Source: Psychromarinibacter sp048262455 (lineage in GTDB: Bacteria; Pseudomonadota; Alphaproteobacteria; Rhodobacterales; Rhodobacteraceae). From it: a stretch of DNA of 64,000 bases. The notes beneath the pieces are model-generated. The model had not been told where the DNA came from, made no database searches, and was given only the letters and a program-made list of their open reading frames with translations. Position numbers and translations under genes: made by a program. Location: contig JBLXFD010000005.1 in the NCBI GenBank assembly GCA_048262455.1, positions 130,824 through 194,823 on the forward strand. The letters are read 5' to 3'. Positions 43,571 through 51,504 of this stretch are shown here, piece after piece (the stretch's first letter is position 1; each line of letters begins with the position of its first letter).

Positions 43571-44476
43571 CTATTTCCGGTTCGCGATCAGCTGTTCCAT
43601 CAGCCCGAACTCTTCCTCGGTCAGCGAGGTCAGCGGCGGGCGCACCGGGCCGGTGTCGAAGCCGCGCAGCTTGACCCCCGCCTTGATCGCCGAGACGGCA
43701 TAGCCGGTCTTGCGGTCGCGGATCTTCGCGAAGGGATAGTAGAAGTCGGTCAGCAGCTTTTCGCAGGCCGCGTCGTCGCCCTTCTGGAAGGCGGCGTGGA
43801 ATTCCAGCGCCGTTTCAGGGACGAAGTTGAACACCGCCGAGGAATAGGTGTCGACGCCGGCGCCGCGGAAGGCCTGGGCGAACAGCTCGTGGGTGGGCAT
43901 GCCGCCGACGTAGGCCAGCCGCTCGCCGTTGTGGATGGTGATGCGGCGCACGGTGTCGATGTCGCCGGTGCCATCCTTGAAGCCGATCAGGTTCGGGCAA
44001 TCGTCCGCCAGCCGCGCGAGGGTGTCTGCGGCGACCACGGACTGGCCGCGGTTGTAGACGATGATGCCCATGTTGGTGCTGCGGCAGACGGCGCGGATGT
44101 GCTGCTCGATCCCGTCCTGCGGCGCGCCGATCAGGTAGTGGGGCAGCAGCAGGATGCCGTCGCCGCCGGCGGCCTCGATGCCCTGCGCAAGTTCGCAGGC
44201 CAGCTTGGTGCCATAGCCGCAGCCGGCCAGGATCGGGGCGCCCGGCTGGGCGGCCTTGGCGGTCTTGACCACCTCGACGATCTCGGAGGGGGTCAGCGAG
44301 AACATCTCGCCGGTGCCGCCGGCGACGATCAGGCCGGCGACGGGATACTGGCCCAGCCACTCCAGGTGGGCGCTGAAGGCGGAGGCGTTGAACGCGTCGT
44401 TGCTGTCGAAGGGCGTCACGGGAAAGGACAGAAGCCCCGAGCGGAGGAGGTCGCGCAGGTCGGTGGGTGCGATCAT
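43571..44476 (-). CDS. kdgD: 5-dehydro-4-deoxyglucarate dehydratase (KdgD)
   Basis: 301 residues of the DHDPS/NAL aldolase fold. The Schiff-base Lys lies in LIGFKDGTGD (about residue 185) and the Tyr in GIIVYNRG. KdgD dehydrates and decarboxylates 5-dehydro-4-deoxyglucarate to 2-oxoglutarate semialdehyde, so it links the UxaA/GarD dehydratase upstream to the aldehyde dehydrogenase. An intrinsic terminator ends 21 bases before its ATG and its own ribosome site is weak, so its expression may depend on read-through. Confidence 0.93.
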   Translation of the reverse strand: MIAPTDLRDLLRSGLLSFPVTPFDSNDAFNASAFSAHLEWLGQYPVAGLIVAGGTGEMFSLTPSEIVEVVKTAKAAQPGAPILAGCGYGTKLACELAQGIEAAGGDGILLLPHYLIGAPQDGIEQHIRAVCRSTNMGIIVYNRGQSVVAADTLARLADDCPNLIGFKDGTGDIDTVRRITIHNGERLAYVGGMPTHELFAQAFRGAGVDTYSSAVFNFVPETALEFHAAFQKGDDAACEKLLTDFYYPFAKIRDRKTGYAVSAIKAGVKLRGFDTGPVRPPLTSLTEEEFGLMEQLIANRK

Positions 44477-44498
44477 TTCAGGAAATATCCGTTGTCAT

Positions 44499-44529
44499 AA
44501 AAAGGCCCGCCCCGGTGAGGGGGCGGGCC
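44499..44529 (-). terminator. Intrinsic terminator between the aldehyde dehydrogenase gene and kdgD
   Basis: On the minus strand a 10-bp stem GGCCCGCCCC/GGGGCGGGCC with a six-base loop is followed by TTTTT. It is placed right after the aldehyde dehydrogenase stop and 22 bases before kdgD, which itself belongs to the same pathway. A six-codon open frame (ATG at 44498) lies between it and kdgD. Confidence 0.85.
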
Positions 44530-44537
44530 GGGAGGGA

Positions 44538-46046
44538 TCAGGCCAGGTCGCCGGGCAGGATGGCGTCGGGCAGGTTCTGGTAGCAGACCGGCCGCAGGAA
44601 GCGGCGGATCGACATGGTGCCGACCGAGGTCGCGCCGAAGTTGGTGGAGGCCGGGTAGGGCCCGCCGTGCACCATGCTGTCGGCCACCTCGACCCCGGTC
44701 GGGAAACCGTTGGCGAGGATCCGGCCGGCCTTGCGCTCGAGGATCGGCATCAGGCGGCGGGCGGTCGCGGTGTCGCCCTCGTCCATCTGCAGGGTGCAGG
44801 TCAGCTGCCCCTCGAAGCCGCGGGCAAGCGTCTCCATCTCGTCGGCGCCGGAGACGCGCACCACCAGGCCGAGGGGGCCAAAGACCTCCTCGCCCAGCGC
44901 GTGGTCCTGCAGGTAGGCGTCGGCGTCGGTCTCGTAGAGATTGGGGCTGGCGTTGCGGCCCTCGTCCTCGTGGGTCAGCAGCGCCTGAACGGCGTTGCGT
45001 CCGTCAAAGCGCGACTTGCCCTGCCGGTAGGCGTCGGCGATGCCGTCGGTCAGCATGCACTGGGGCGAAACCTCGGCCAGCGCGGCCTTGGCGGCATTGA
45101 CGAAGGCGTCGCCCGCGGCGCCCTTCTCGACCACCGCGATGCCGGGGTTGGTGCAGAACTGCCCCGCGCCCATGGTCAGCGACCCGGCCCAGCCCTTGCC
45201 GATCTCGGCGCCGCGGTTCTTCGCGGCCTCGGGCAGCACGAACATCGGGTTGACGCTGCCAAGCTCGCCGAAGAAGGGGATCGGCTCGTCGCGCTGGGCG
45301 CAGAGATCGAACAGCGCGCGGCCGCCGCCCAGCGAGCCGGTGAAGCCGACCGCCTTGATCAGCGGGTGCTGCACCAGCGCCGTGCCCACGTCGCGCTTGC
45401 CGCCCTGGATCAGGCTGAAGACGCCCGGGTGCAGGCCGCAGGACTTCACCGCCGCGTCCACCGCCTGGGCGACGATCTCGCCGGTGCCGGGGTGGGCGGA
45501 GTGGCCCTTGACCACGACAGGGCAGCCCGCGGCCAGCGCCGCCGCGGTGTCACCGCCGGCGGTGGAGAAGGCGAGCGGGAAGTTCGAGGCGCCGAAGACG
45601 GCCACGGGGCCGATCGGGCGCTGCACCATCTTCATGTCCGGGCGCGGCAGCGGCTGCCGGTCGGGCATGGCGGTGTCGTGGCGCCGGTCAAGGTAGTCAC
45701 CCTTCAGGATATGCTCGGCGAACAGCCGCAGCTGGCCGGTGGTGCGGCCCCGCTCGCCGTTCAGGCGCGCCTCGGGCAGGCCGGATTCCTCGACGCCGAT
45801 CTTGGTGATCTCCGCGGCGCGGGCCTCGATCTCGTCGGCGATGGCGTTGAGGAACTTCGCGCGGGTCTCGCGGCTGGAATAGCCGTAGTCCCAGAAGGCC
45901 TCCTCGGCGGCCTCGCAGGCCGCGTTCACATGCGCCGGGGTGCCGACGGAGAACTCTTGCGCCTCGCCGGTGGACGGATCGCTCTTGAACTTTGTCTCAC
46001 CCATCACCCAGTCGCCGGCGATCAGGTGCTTTCCTGTCAGTGTCAT
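44538..46046 (-). CDS. 2-oxoglutarate semialdehyde dehydrogenase (aldehyde dehydrogenase, NADP+)
   Basis: 502 residues from the ATG at 46046, preceded by AAGGAG. Catalytic Cys is in GAGQFCTNPG (about residue 300), the general-base Glu in FFGELGSVNP, and the N-terminal cofactor site includes FGASNFPLAF. The length and sequence fit the KGSADH class found in pentonate and hexarate operons. It oxidises 2-oxoglutarate semialdehyde to 2-oxoglutarate, the shared last step of both predicted routes. Its ATG overlaps the stop of the FAH-family gene. Confidence 0.9.
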   Translation of the reverse strand: MTLTGKHLIAGDWVMGETKFKSDPSTGEAQEFSVGTPAHVNAACEAAEEAFWDYGYSSRETRAKFLNAIADEIEARAAEITKIGVEESGLPEARLNGERGRTTGQLRLFAEHILKGDYLDRRHDTAMPDRQPLPRPDMKMVQRPIGPVAVFGASNFPLAFSTAGGDTAAALAAGCPVVVKGHSAHPGTGEIVAQAVDAAVKSCGLHPGVFSLIQGGKRDVGTALVQHPLIKAVGFTGSLGGGRALFDLCAQRDEPIPFFGELGSVNPMFVLPEAAKNRGAEIGKGWAGSLTMGAGQFCTNPGIAVVEKGAAGDAFVNAAKAALAEVSPQCMLTDGIADAYRQGKSRFDGRNAVQALLTHEDEGRNASPNLYETDADAYLQDHALGEEVFGPLGLVVRVSGADEMETLARGFEGQLTCTLQMDEGDTATARRLMPILERKAGRILANGFPTGVEVADSMVHGGPYPASTNFGATSVGTMSIRRFLRPVCYQNLPDAILPGDLA

Positions 46047-47194
46047 TGCGTGTCTCCTTGCAGCAGGTTGCGGCCGGCCAGGTTGCGCATCAGCGCGGCC
46101 AGCCCGAAGGTCCATTCGCGGCAGTCGGTCGACAGCCGCACGGTGTTGGTAAGGCGACCAAGGCCATCGCAGGCGATGGTGACGCGGTCGCCGATCTTGT
46201 GGGTGAACCCCTGTCCGGGGGTGTCCCGGTCCTCGGTCGGCGCGAAGAGCGTGCCGAGGAACAGCATGAAGCCGTCGGGGTACTGGTGATGCCGCCCGAT
46301 GGTCTGGCGCACCAGGTCCTCGGGGTCGCGGCTGATCTTCGACATGTCAGAGCGACCGTTCAGCACGAAACCGTCCTCGCCCTCGACCGTCAGGTCCAGC
46401 CAGGCCCGGCGCACGTCGTCCAGCGAGTAGCCGTCGTCGAACAGCCGGATCATCGGGCCGATGGCGCAGGAGGCGTTGTTGTCCTTGGCCTTGCTCAGCA
46501 GCAGGGCGCTGCGCCCCTCGATGTCGCGCAGGTTCACGTCGTTGCCGAGGCAGGCGCCAAGAATGCGCCCGCGCGAGGAAACCGCCAGCACGATCTCCGG
46601 CTCGGGGTTGTTCCACTTCGAGATGGGGTGCAGCCCGACCTCGGCCATGGTGCCCATGGAGGACAGCGGCTGCGCCTTAGAGAAGACCTCGGCGTCCGGG
46701 CCGATGCCCACCTCGAGGTACTGCGACCACATGCCAAGCGCGATCAGCTCCTGCTTGACCTGCGCGGCCTTTTCCGACCCGGCCTCGATCTGGTCGAGGC
46801 TGTCGCCGATGCTTTCGGACACGCGGCGGCGGATGCCCTCGGCCTTCTGGGGATCGCCGGCGGCCTGTTCCTCGATCACCCGTTCCACCATCGACTGCGC
46901 GAAGGTCACGCCGCAGGCCTTGACCGCCTGCAGGTCGCAGGGCGCGAGGATGTGCAGCCGGTCCTCGCCGGCGCCGGGGCCCTCGATGTCCTCCAGCGCG
47001 CAAAGGGTCTCGCCCCTGGCACCGCGCAGGTAGGCGGCGGGGTCGTCCATCTCCAGCACGTCGCGGGTGGTGGGGGCCTCGGGAGAGGTGATGTCCACCA
47101 GCTGCCCGCCCTGCAGTGTCACCACCGCCGGGCCGATGCCCGGCCGCCAGACCCGGCCCAGCCAGAGCCCGTTCTTTTCGCTGTCACTCAGCAT
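46043..47194 (-). CDS. Fumarylacetoacetate hydrolase (FAH) family protein
   Basis: 383 residues, longer than the usual 280-330 for FAH-fold hydrolases, with an extra N-terminal region. The FAH core shows KACGVTFAQSMVERV and the metal-site segment NNPEPEIVLAVSS with GNDVNLRDIEGR. FAH-fold enzymes include 2-keto-3-deoxy-arabinonate dehydratases (AraD1 type) and diketo-acid hydrolases. In this operon a role on a 2-keto-3-deoxy acid is likely, but the reaction cannot be fixed from sequence. It is coupled by ATGA to the aldehyde dehydrogenase. Confidence 0.85.
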   Translation of the reverse strand: MLSDSEKNGLWLGRVWRPGIGPAVVTLQGGQLVDITSPEAPTTRDVLEMDDPAAYLRGARGETLCALEDIEGPGAGEDRLHILAPCDLQAVKACGVTFAQSMVERVIEEQAAGDPQKAEGIRRRVSESIGDSLDQIEAGSEKAAQVKQELIALGMWSQYLEVGIGPDAEVFSKAQPLSSMGTMAEVGLHPISKWNNPEPEIVLAVSSRGRILGACLGNDVNLRDIEGRSALLLSKAKDNNASCAIGPMIRLFDDGYSLDDVRRAWLDLTVEGEDGFVLNGRSDMSKISRDPEDLVRQTIGRHHQYPDGFMLFLGTLFAPTEDRDTPGQGFTHKIGDRVTIACDGLGRLTNTVRLSTDCREWTFGLAALMRNLAGRNLLQGDTQ

Positions 47195-47279
47195 CTGTCA
47201 TGTCTCCGAAGTTCGGCGCGAACCTTTCAGACCGGCGGTATGGGCGCAAGACCCACGTGGGCACGGTACGGCTGCGTTC

Positions 47280-47304
47280 AAGGGCAGCCCGCGCGGCTGC
47301 CCTT
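47280..47304 (-). other. Strong hairpin between UxaA/GarD and FAH genes
   Basis: A 10-bp stem AAGGGCAGCC/GGCTGCCCTT with a CGCGC loop lies in the 123-base gap downstream of the UxaA/GarD-like gene. The T-run is only two bases, so it may be a weak terminator or an mRNA-stabilising stem. Confidence 0.6.
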
Positions 47305-47317
47305 TCGGGGTCAGGTC

Positions 47318-48859
47318 CTAGGAGAGCACGCCGATCTGCCAGGGGGCGAATTCCTCCTCGCCGACTCCCAGTTCCTCGGACTTCGACACCTCGCCCGAGG
47401 CGATGGAGAGGATCTTGGCAAAGATCTCCTCTCCCATCTCGTCCAGCGTCTTGTCGCCGTCGATCACCTGGCCGCAGTTGATGTCCATGTCGCCGCGCAT
47501 ACGGTCGTACATCGTGGTGTTCGAGGCCAGCTTTATCGTCGGGGCGGGGTAGGAGCCGAAGCAGCTGCCGCGCCCGGTGGTGAAGCAGATCAGGTTGGCG
47601 CCGCCGGCGATCTGGCCGGTGGCGGACACCGGGTCGAACCCTGGGGTGTCCATCAGCACCAGCCCCTTCTCTGTGACCGGATAGGCGTATTCGTAGACCG
47701 CGTTGATCCCGGTGGACCCGCCCTTCTTGGAGCCGCCCAGGGATTTCTCGATCACGTTGGCCAGCCCGCCGTCGGCGTTGCCGGGGCTGACGCGGCCGTT
47801 GATCTGGGTGTCGCGGCCGCGGTTGTATTCCAGCCACCAGTTGATCCGGTCGATGAACTTCTGCCCGATCTCGGTGCTTTTCGCGCGGGCGGTCAGGGTA
47901 TGCTCCACCCCGTAAAGCTCCGTCGTCTCGGACAGGATCGCGGTGCCGCCGTGGCGCACCAGGATGTCCACCGCCTTGCCCAGCGCGGGGTTGGCGGACA
48001 GGCCAGAGAACCCGTCGGAGCCGCCGCATTGCAGCCCGATGGTCAGGTGCTCGGCGGGGCAGGGCACCCGCTGCAGCTTGTTGGCCTCCTCCAGCATCTC
48101 GCGGATCACCGCCTTGCCTTCCTCGACCGCGGCGGTGGTGCCGCCAACCTGCTGCATGGTGATGGTCCGCAGCATCTTGCCGGTGGCGAGGCTCTCGGCC
48201 TCGAAGAACTTCGACAGGTTGTTGCGCTCGCAGCCCAGCGAGACCACCAGCGCGCCGGCGGTGTTGGGATGGCGGATATAGCCGGCGAGTGTGCGGCGCA
48301 GCAGTTCCAGCGGCTCGCCCGACTGCTCCATCCCGCAGCCCTGCTCGTGCACGAAGGCGACGACGCCGTCGACATTGGGATAATCGGCCAGGCGCTCCTC
48401 GTCGAAGTAGCGGGAGATCTTGCGCGCCACGGTGGCGGCGCAGTTCACCGTCAGGAAGATGCCGATCATGTTGCGCGTGCCGGCGCGGCCGTCGGCGCGG
48501 GGAAAGCCCATGAAGGTCGCGCGCTGTTCGGGCGGCAGCAGGTCGGCCGCCACGTAGTCCTGCGCGAAGCGGTAGTCCTTCTGGAAGTCGTCCATCAGCA
48601 CGTTGTGGCTGTGCATCCAGGTGCCGGGGGCGATGTCCTCTCCGGCGAAGCCGATCAGCGTGTTGAACTTCATCACCGGCTCGCCCTTGGCAATGGCGCG
48701 GGTGGCGATCTTGTGGCCCATGGGCACGGGCTGCAGCGTGGTCACGCCCTCCTCGGCAATCTCGGTGCCGGCGGGCAGTTCCACCCGGGCCACCACCACG
48801 TTGTCGGCGGGATCGAGGCGGATGGAGGGGGATCTGACGAGGGTCTCGGTGGTCATCAT
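47318..48859 (-). CDS. UxaA/GarD family altronate or galactarate dehydratase
   Basis: 513 residues. An N-terminal SAF domain (about 15-90) precedes the UxaA-type catalytic region with GFPRADGRAGTRN, VAFVHEQGCGM, VVSLGCERN and GLQCGGSDGFSG, whose cysteines serve the metal centre. Galactarate dehydratase makes 5-dehydro-4-deoxyglucarate, the substrate of KdgD encoded downstream, so GarD activity is favoured over altronate dehydratase. That is inference from context; the two activities are hard to split by sequence. No strong ribosome site precedes the ATG. Confidence 0.88.
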   Translation of the reverse strand: MMTTETLVRSPSIRLDPADNVVVARVELPAGTEIAEEGVTTLQPVPMGHKIATRAIAKGEPVMKFNTLIGFAGEDIAPGTWMHSHNVLMDDFQKDYRFAQDYVAADLLPPEQRATFMGFPRADGRAGTRNMIGIFLTVNCAATVARKISRYFDEERLADYPNVDGVVAFVHEQGCGMEQSGEPLELLRRTLAGYIRHPNTAGALVVSLGCERNNLSKFFEAESLATGKMLRTITMQQVGGTTAAVEEGKAVIREMLEEANKLQRVPCPAEHLTIGLQCGGSDGFSGLSANPALGKAVDILVRHGGTAILSETTELYGVEHTLTARAKSTEIGQKFIDRINWWLEYNRGRDTQINGRVSPGNADGGLANVIEKSLGGSKKGGSTGINAVYEYAYPVTEKGLVLMDTPGFDPVSATGQIAGGANLICFTTGRGSCFGSYPAPTIKLASNTTMYDRMRGDMDINCGQVIDGDKTLDEMGEEIFAKILSIASGEVSKSEELGVGEEEFAPWQIGVLS

Positions 48860-48906
48860 GGCATGCTGCGCGCGGCAGCCCTTCCGGTCTGTTGGGTCAA
48901 ATGGCA

Positions 48907-48927
48907 GGGCCCCGCGCGGCGGGGCCC
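48907..48927 (-). other. GC-rich hairpin between rraA-like and UxaA/GarD genes
   Basis: A 9-bp perfect stem GGGCCCCGC/GCGGGGCCC with a three-base loop lies in the 88-base gap. There is no T-run next to it, so it is a candidate processing or stabilising element rather than a terminator. Confidence 0.5.
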
Positions 48928-48947
48928 CCCGTCAGCCTGTGGGCGGA

Positions 48948-49667
48948 TCAGCGGCCCTGGGCCTTGCGCCACTCGGCGAACTTTTCCAGGTTCTCCTCCT
49001 TGGTGGGAGGATAGAGCCCGATGATCGTGGCGCCGGCCTTCACCTGCTCGACCACGAAATCCTCGTAGACCGTCATCTCGGTCGCCTCCTCGGCCACCTC
49101 GTCCGCGATATGCGCCGGGATCACGATGACCGAGTCGTCGTCGCCCACGATGATGTCGCCGGGAAACACCGGCGCGTCGCCGCAGCCGATGGGGACGTTG
49201 ATGTCGATCGCCTCGTTGATGGTCAGGTTCGTCGGGCTGGACGGGCGGCTGTGGTACGACGGCATGTCCAGCTCTGCGATCCGCATGGCGTCGCGAAAGC
49301 CGCCGTCGGTCACGACGCCGGCGCCGCCGCGCACCATCAGCCGGGTGATCAGGATGTCCCCGGCGGAGGCGGCGGTGGCGTCCTTGCGGCTGTCCATCAC
49401 CAGCACGTGGCCCGGCGGGCAGGTCTCGATCGCCTTGCGCTGCGGGTGCTCGGGGTTGCGGAACTCCGCCAGCGTGTTGCGGTCCTCGCGGGCCGGCATG
49501 TAGCGCAGGGTGAAGGCCGGGCCGACCATGTTGACCCCCTTCTGCGCCAGCGGCCGCACGTCCTGGATCACCTGGTTGCGCAGGCCGCGCTTGTACAGCG
49601 CGGAGCACAGGGTGGCGACGCTCACGTGGCGCAGTTTCTCCAGGGTCTGTTCATTCACTTCGGTCAT
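48948..49667 (-). CDS. RraA family protein (possible 4-hydroxy-2-oxo-acid aldolase)
   Basis: 239 residues from the ATG at 49667 (GAGGAAA upstream). The RraA/HMG-aldolase fold is shown by GDILITRLMVRGGAGVVTDGGFRDA, which includes the Gly-Gly-x-Arg-Asp motif used by class II HMG/CHA aldolases and oxaloacetate decarboxylases. It may therefore cleave or decarboxylate a 2-oxo acid rather than regulate RNase E. It lies between the DHDPS-like and dehydratase genes of the operon. Confidence 0.85.
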   Translation of the reverse strand: MTEVNEQTLEKLRHVSVATLCSALYKRGLRNQVIQDVRPLAQKGVNMVGPAFTLRYMPAREDRNTLAEFRNPEHPQRKAIETCPPGHVLVMDSRKDATAASAGDILITRLMVRGGAGVVTDGGFRDAMRIAELDMPSYHSRPSSPTNLTINEAIDINVPIGCGDAPVFPGDIIVGDDDSVIVIPAHIADEVAEEATEMTVYEDFVVEQVKAGATIIGLYPPTKEENLEKFAEWRKAQGR

Positions 49668-49678
49668 GTTTTCCTCGT

Positions 49679-50590
49679 TCAACCGGCTGCACGGGTCAGT
49701 AGCCCGTTCTCTTCCATGAAGCCGCGCAGGCGGGACATCTGGTCCTCGCTCAGCGGCCATGCCGCGGGCGGCCGTGCGCCGCCGCAGTCCTCGCCCATCA
49801 GCGCCAGCGCCGCCTTGACGCCCGGCACGTTGGCGCCGCCCTGCTCCTCGGCGCGGATGTCCTCGAACACCTGCATCTGCGAGATCAGGCGCCGCGCCTC
49901 GGCGTAGTCGCCGCCCTCCAGCGCCCGGCTGATCGCCACCGACCGCTCGGGCCAGACGTTGATCAGGCCCGAGGTGAAGCCGCGCGCGCCGACGGCGTAG
50001 AAGGTGGGGGCCCAGACCTCGGCCAGCCCGCCGACCCAGATGATATGCTCCGGCGAGGCCTCCATCGCGGCCTTCAGCTTCATCGGGTTGGGGGTGGCCC
50101 ACTTGACGCCGACCACGCCGTCCAGGCGGCACAGGCGGGCGATGTTTTCCGTGCCGATCGCGTCGTTGCGCAGGTACAGCACCATCGGCAGCCCGCCAGA
50201 GGCCTCGTGCACCCGGGCGATGTAGGCCTCGACCCCGCGCGGGGCGACGAAGGGGTCGGGGGGCTGGTGGATCATCAGCGCATCCGCCCCGGCGCTGGCA
50301 GAGGCCTTCGCCAGCCGCACCGCATCGGGGATGGCGCGGCCGACGCCGGCCACCAGCGGGCAGCGCCCGGCGATGTGGCGCGCGGCGGTCTCGACCATGG
50401 TCACCGCCTCGTCGGTGGTCAGGCTGTAGAACTCGCCGGTGTTGCCGTTCGCCGTCAGGATGTGCACCCCGGCCTTCAGCGCCCGCTCGACGATCGGCTT
50501 CTGCCGCTCGGGCGCCAGCGCGCCGCTGTCGTCGAAGGGGGTAGCGAGGATGCCGGATATGCCGGTGAGGGCGGTTTTCAGATCGGTCAT
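49679..50590 (-). CDS. Dihydrodipicolinate synthase family protein, candidate 2-keto-3-deoxy-pentonate dehydratase
   Basis: 303 residues. The family features are ANGNTGEFYSLTTDE near residue 47, a Tyr in MVLYLRND (about 139) and the Schiff-base Lys in GVVGVKWATPN (Lys163). Next to an IlvD/Edd dehydratase and an oxoglutarate-semialdehyde dehydrogenase, the best reading is L-2-keto-3-deoxyarabonate dehydratase, giving 2-oxoglutarate semialdehyde. The aldolase alternative (to pyruvate) cannot be ruled out. It overlaps the PhyH-type gene in ATGA. Confidence 0.87.
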   Translation of the reverse strand: MTDLKTALTGISGILATPFDDSGALAPERQKPIVERALKAGVHILTANGNTGEFYSLTTDEAVTMVETAARHIAGRCPLVAGVGRAIPDAVRLAKASASAGADALMIHQPPDPFVAPRGVEAYIARVHEASGGLPMVLYLRNDAIGTENIARLCRLDGVVGVKWATPNPMKLKAAMEASPEHIIWVGGLAEVWAPTFYAVGARGFTSGLINVWPERSVAISRALEGGDYAEARRLISQMQVFEDIRAEEQGGANVPGVKAALALMGEDCGGARPPAAWPLSEDQMSRLRGFMEENGLLTRAAG

Positions 50591-51474
50591 TGCAGTACCT
50601 CGAAGGAACGTTTGCCCATGGCCTTCTGGATCTCGTAGATCGAGCCCTGGGTCGGCGGGCGCGGCAGCGGGATGCGCATGGGCACCTGCGCCATCCGCGC
50701 CTCGAGCGTCGGGTTGCCGCACAGCATGCGGGTATCGAAGGTCTCCAGCGAGGCGGGCATGTTGCCCTGGCCGAAGACCGGGAAGGCGTCGGCTGCCATC
50801 ATCTCGAAGAAGATGATCCGCCGGTCGCGGGTGGACCGGTTCAGCGCCGAGCCGTGGACGATGCGCCCGTGGTGGATCGAGATCGACCCCGCCGGTCCCT
50901 TCAGCGGCACCGCGTCCTTCATGTCCAGCCCCTCGGCCTCCAGGTCGATGGCGCCGACGAAGTAGCCCTCGTGGTGGTGGTTCAGCACCGGGCCGCGGTG
51001 GGTGCCGGGGAAGACCATCAGCGGGCCGTTCTCGTCCTCCATGTCGTCGATGATCAGCCCCACCGCCAGCACGTCGTCGTTGGTATAGGGGTAGAAGGCC
51101 CAGTCCTGGTGCCATTCCACCGCCGCGCCGTAGCCGGCCGACTTCATGTTCAGCTTGGTGGTCTGCAGCCGCACGTCCGGGCCGATCAGGTCGCGCACCG
51201 GGGCCAGCACCTCGTCCGACCGCATCAGCCGGTCCACCACCGCCGACTGGGTGTGCGGCAGCTTCACCCGGCGGATGCGCGGGGTGTCGGGGCTATGGCT
51301 GTCCTCCAGGTCGATCTTCTCGTCCGAGGCGGTCATGCCCCGCGCCGCCTCGGTGAAGCGGGCGATCTCGGCGCGGATCTCCTCCATGGTGCCTTCCGGC
51401 ACCCGGTTCTCGAGGATGAGATAGCCGTTCTCGTCGTAGAAGGCCCGCTGCTCGGCTGTCAGTGTCTCAGGCAT
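50587..51474 (-). CDS. Phytanoyl-CoA dioxygenase (PhyH) family Fe(II)/2-oxoglutarate oxygenase
   Basis: 295 residues from the ATG at 51474, chosen for its ACAGGAG site. The facial triad is visible as VEWHQDWAFYP (His, Asp) and ISIHHGRIVHGSALNRS (distal His), with a later Arg for 2-oxoglutarate binding. It hydroxylates a small molecule while turning 2-oxoglutarate to succinate. It is coupled to the DHDPS-like gene, so it probably acts in the same pathway, perhaps on a modified or methylated sugar acid. The substrate is unknown. Confidence 0.86.
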   Translation of the reverse strand: MPETLTAEQRAFYDENGYLILENRVPEGTMEEIRAEIARFTEAARGMTASDEKIDLEDSHSPDTPRIRRVKLPHTQSAVVDRLMRSDEVLAPVRDLIGPDVRLQTTKLNMKSAGYGAAVEWHQDWAFYPYTNDDVLAVGLIIDDMEDENGPLMVFPGTHRGPVLNHHHEGYFVGAIDLEAEGLDMKDAVPLKGPAGSISIHHGRIVHGSALNRSTRDRRIIFFEMMAADAFPVFGQGNMPASLETFDTRMLCGNPTLEARMAQVPMRIPLPRPPTQGSIYEIQKAMGKRSFEVLQ

Positions 51475-51504
51475 CGCACATGCTCCTGTCATGCCCCCGC
51501 GGCA

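Noticed and set aside
50591..51115. Upstream extension of the DHDPS-like gene into the PhyH gene
   Set aside because: The extension is the out-of-frame shadow of PhyH; the ATG at 50590 overlaps the PhyH stop as ATGA and gives the family start.
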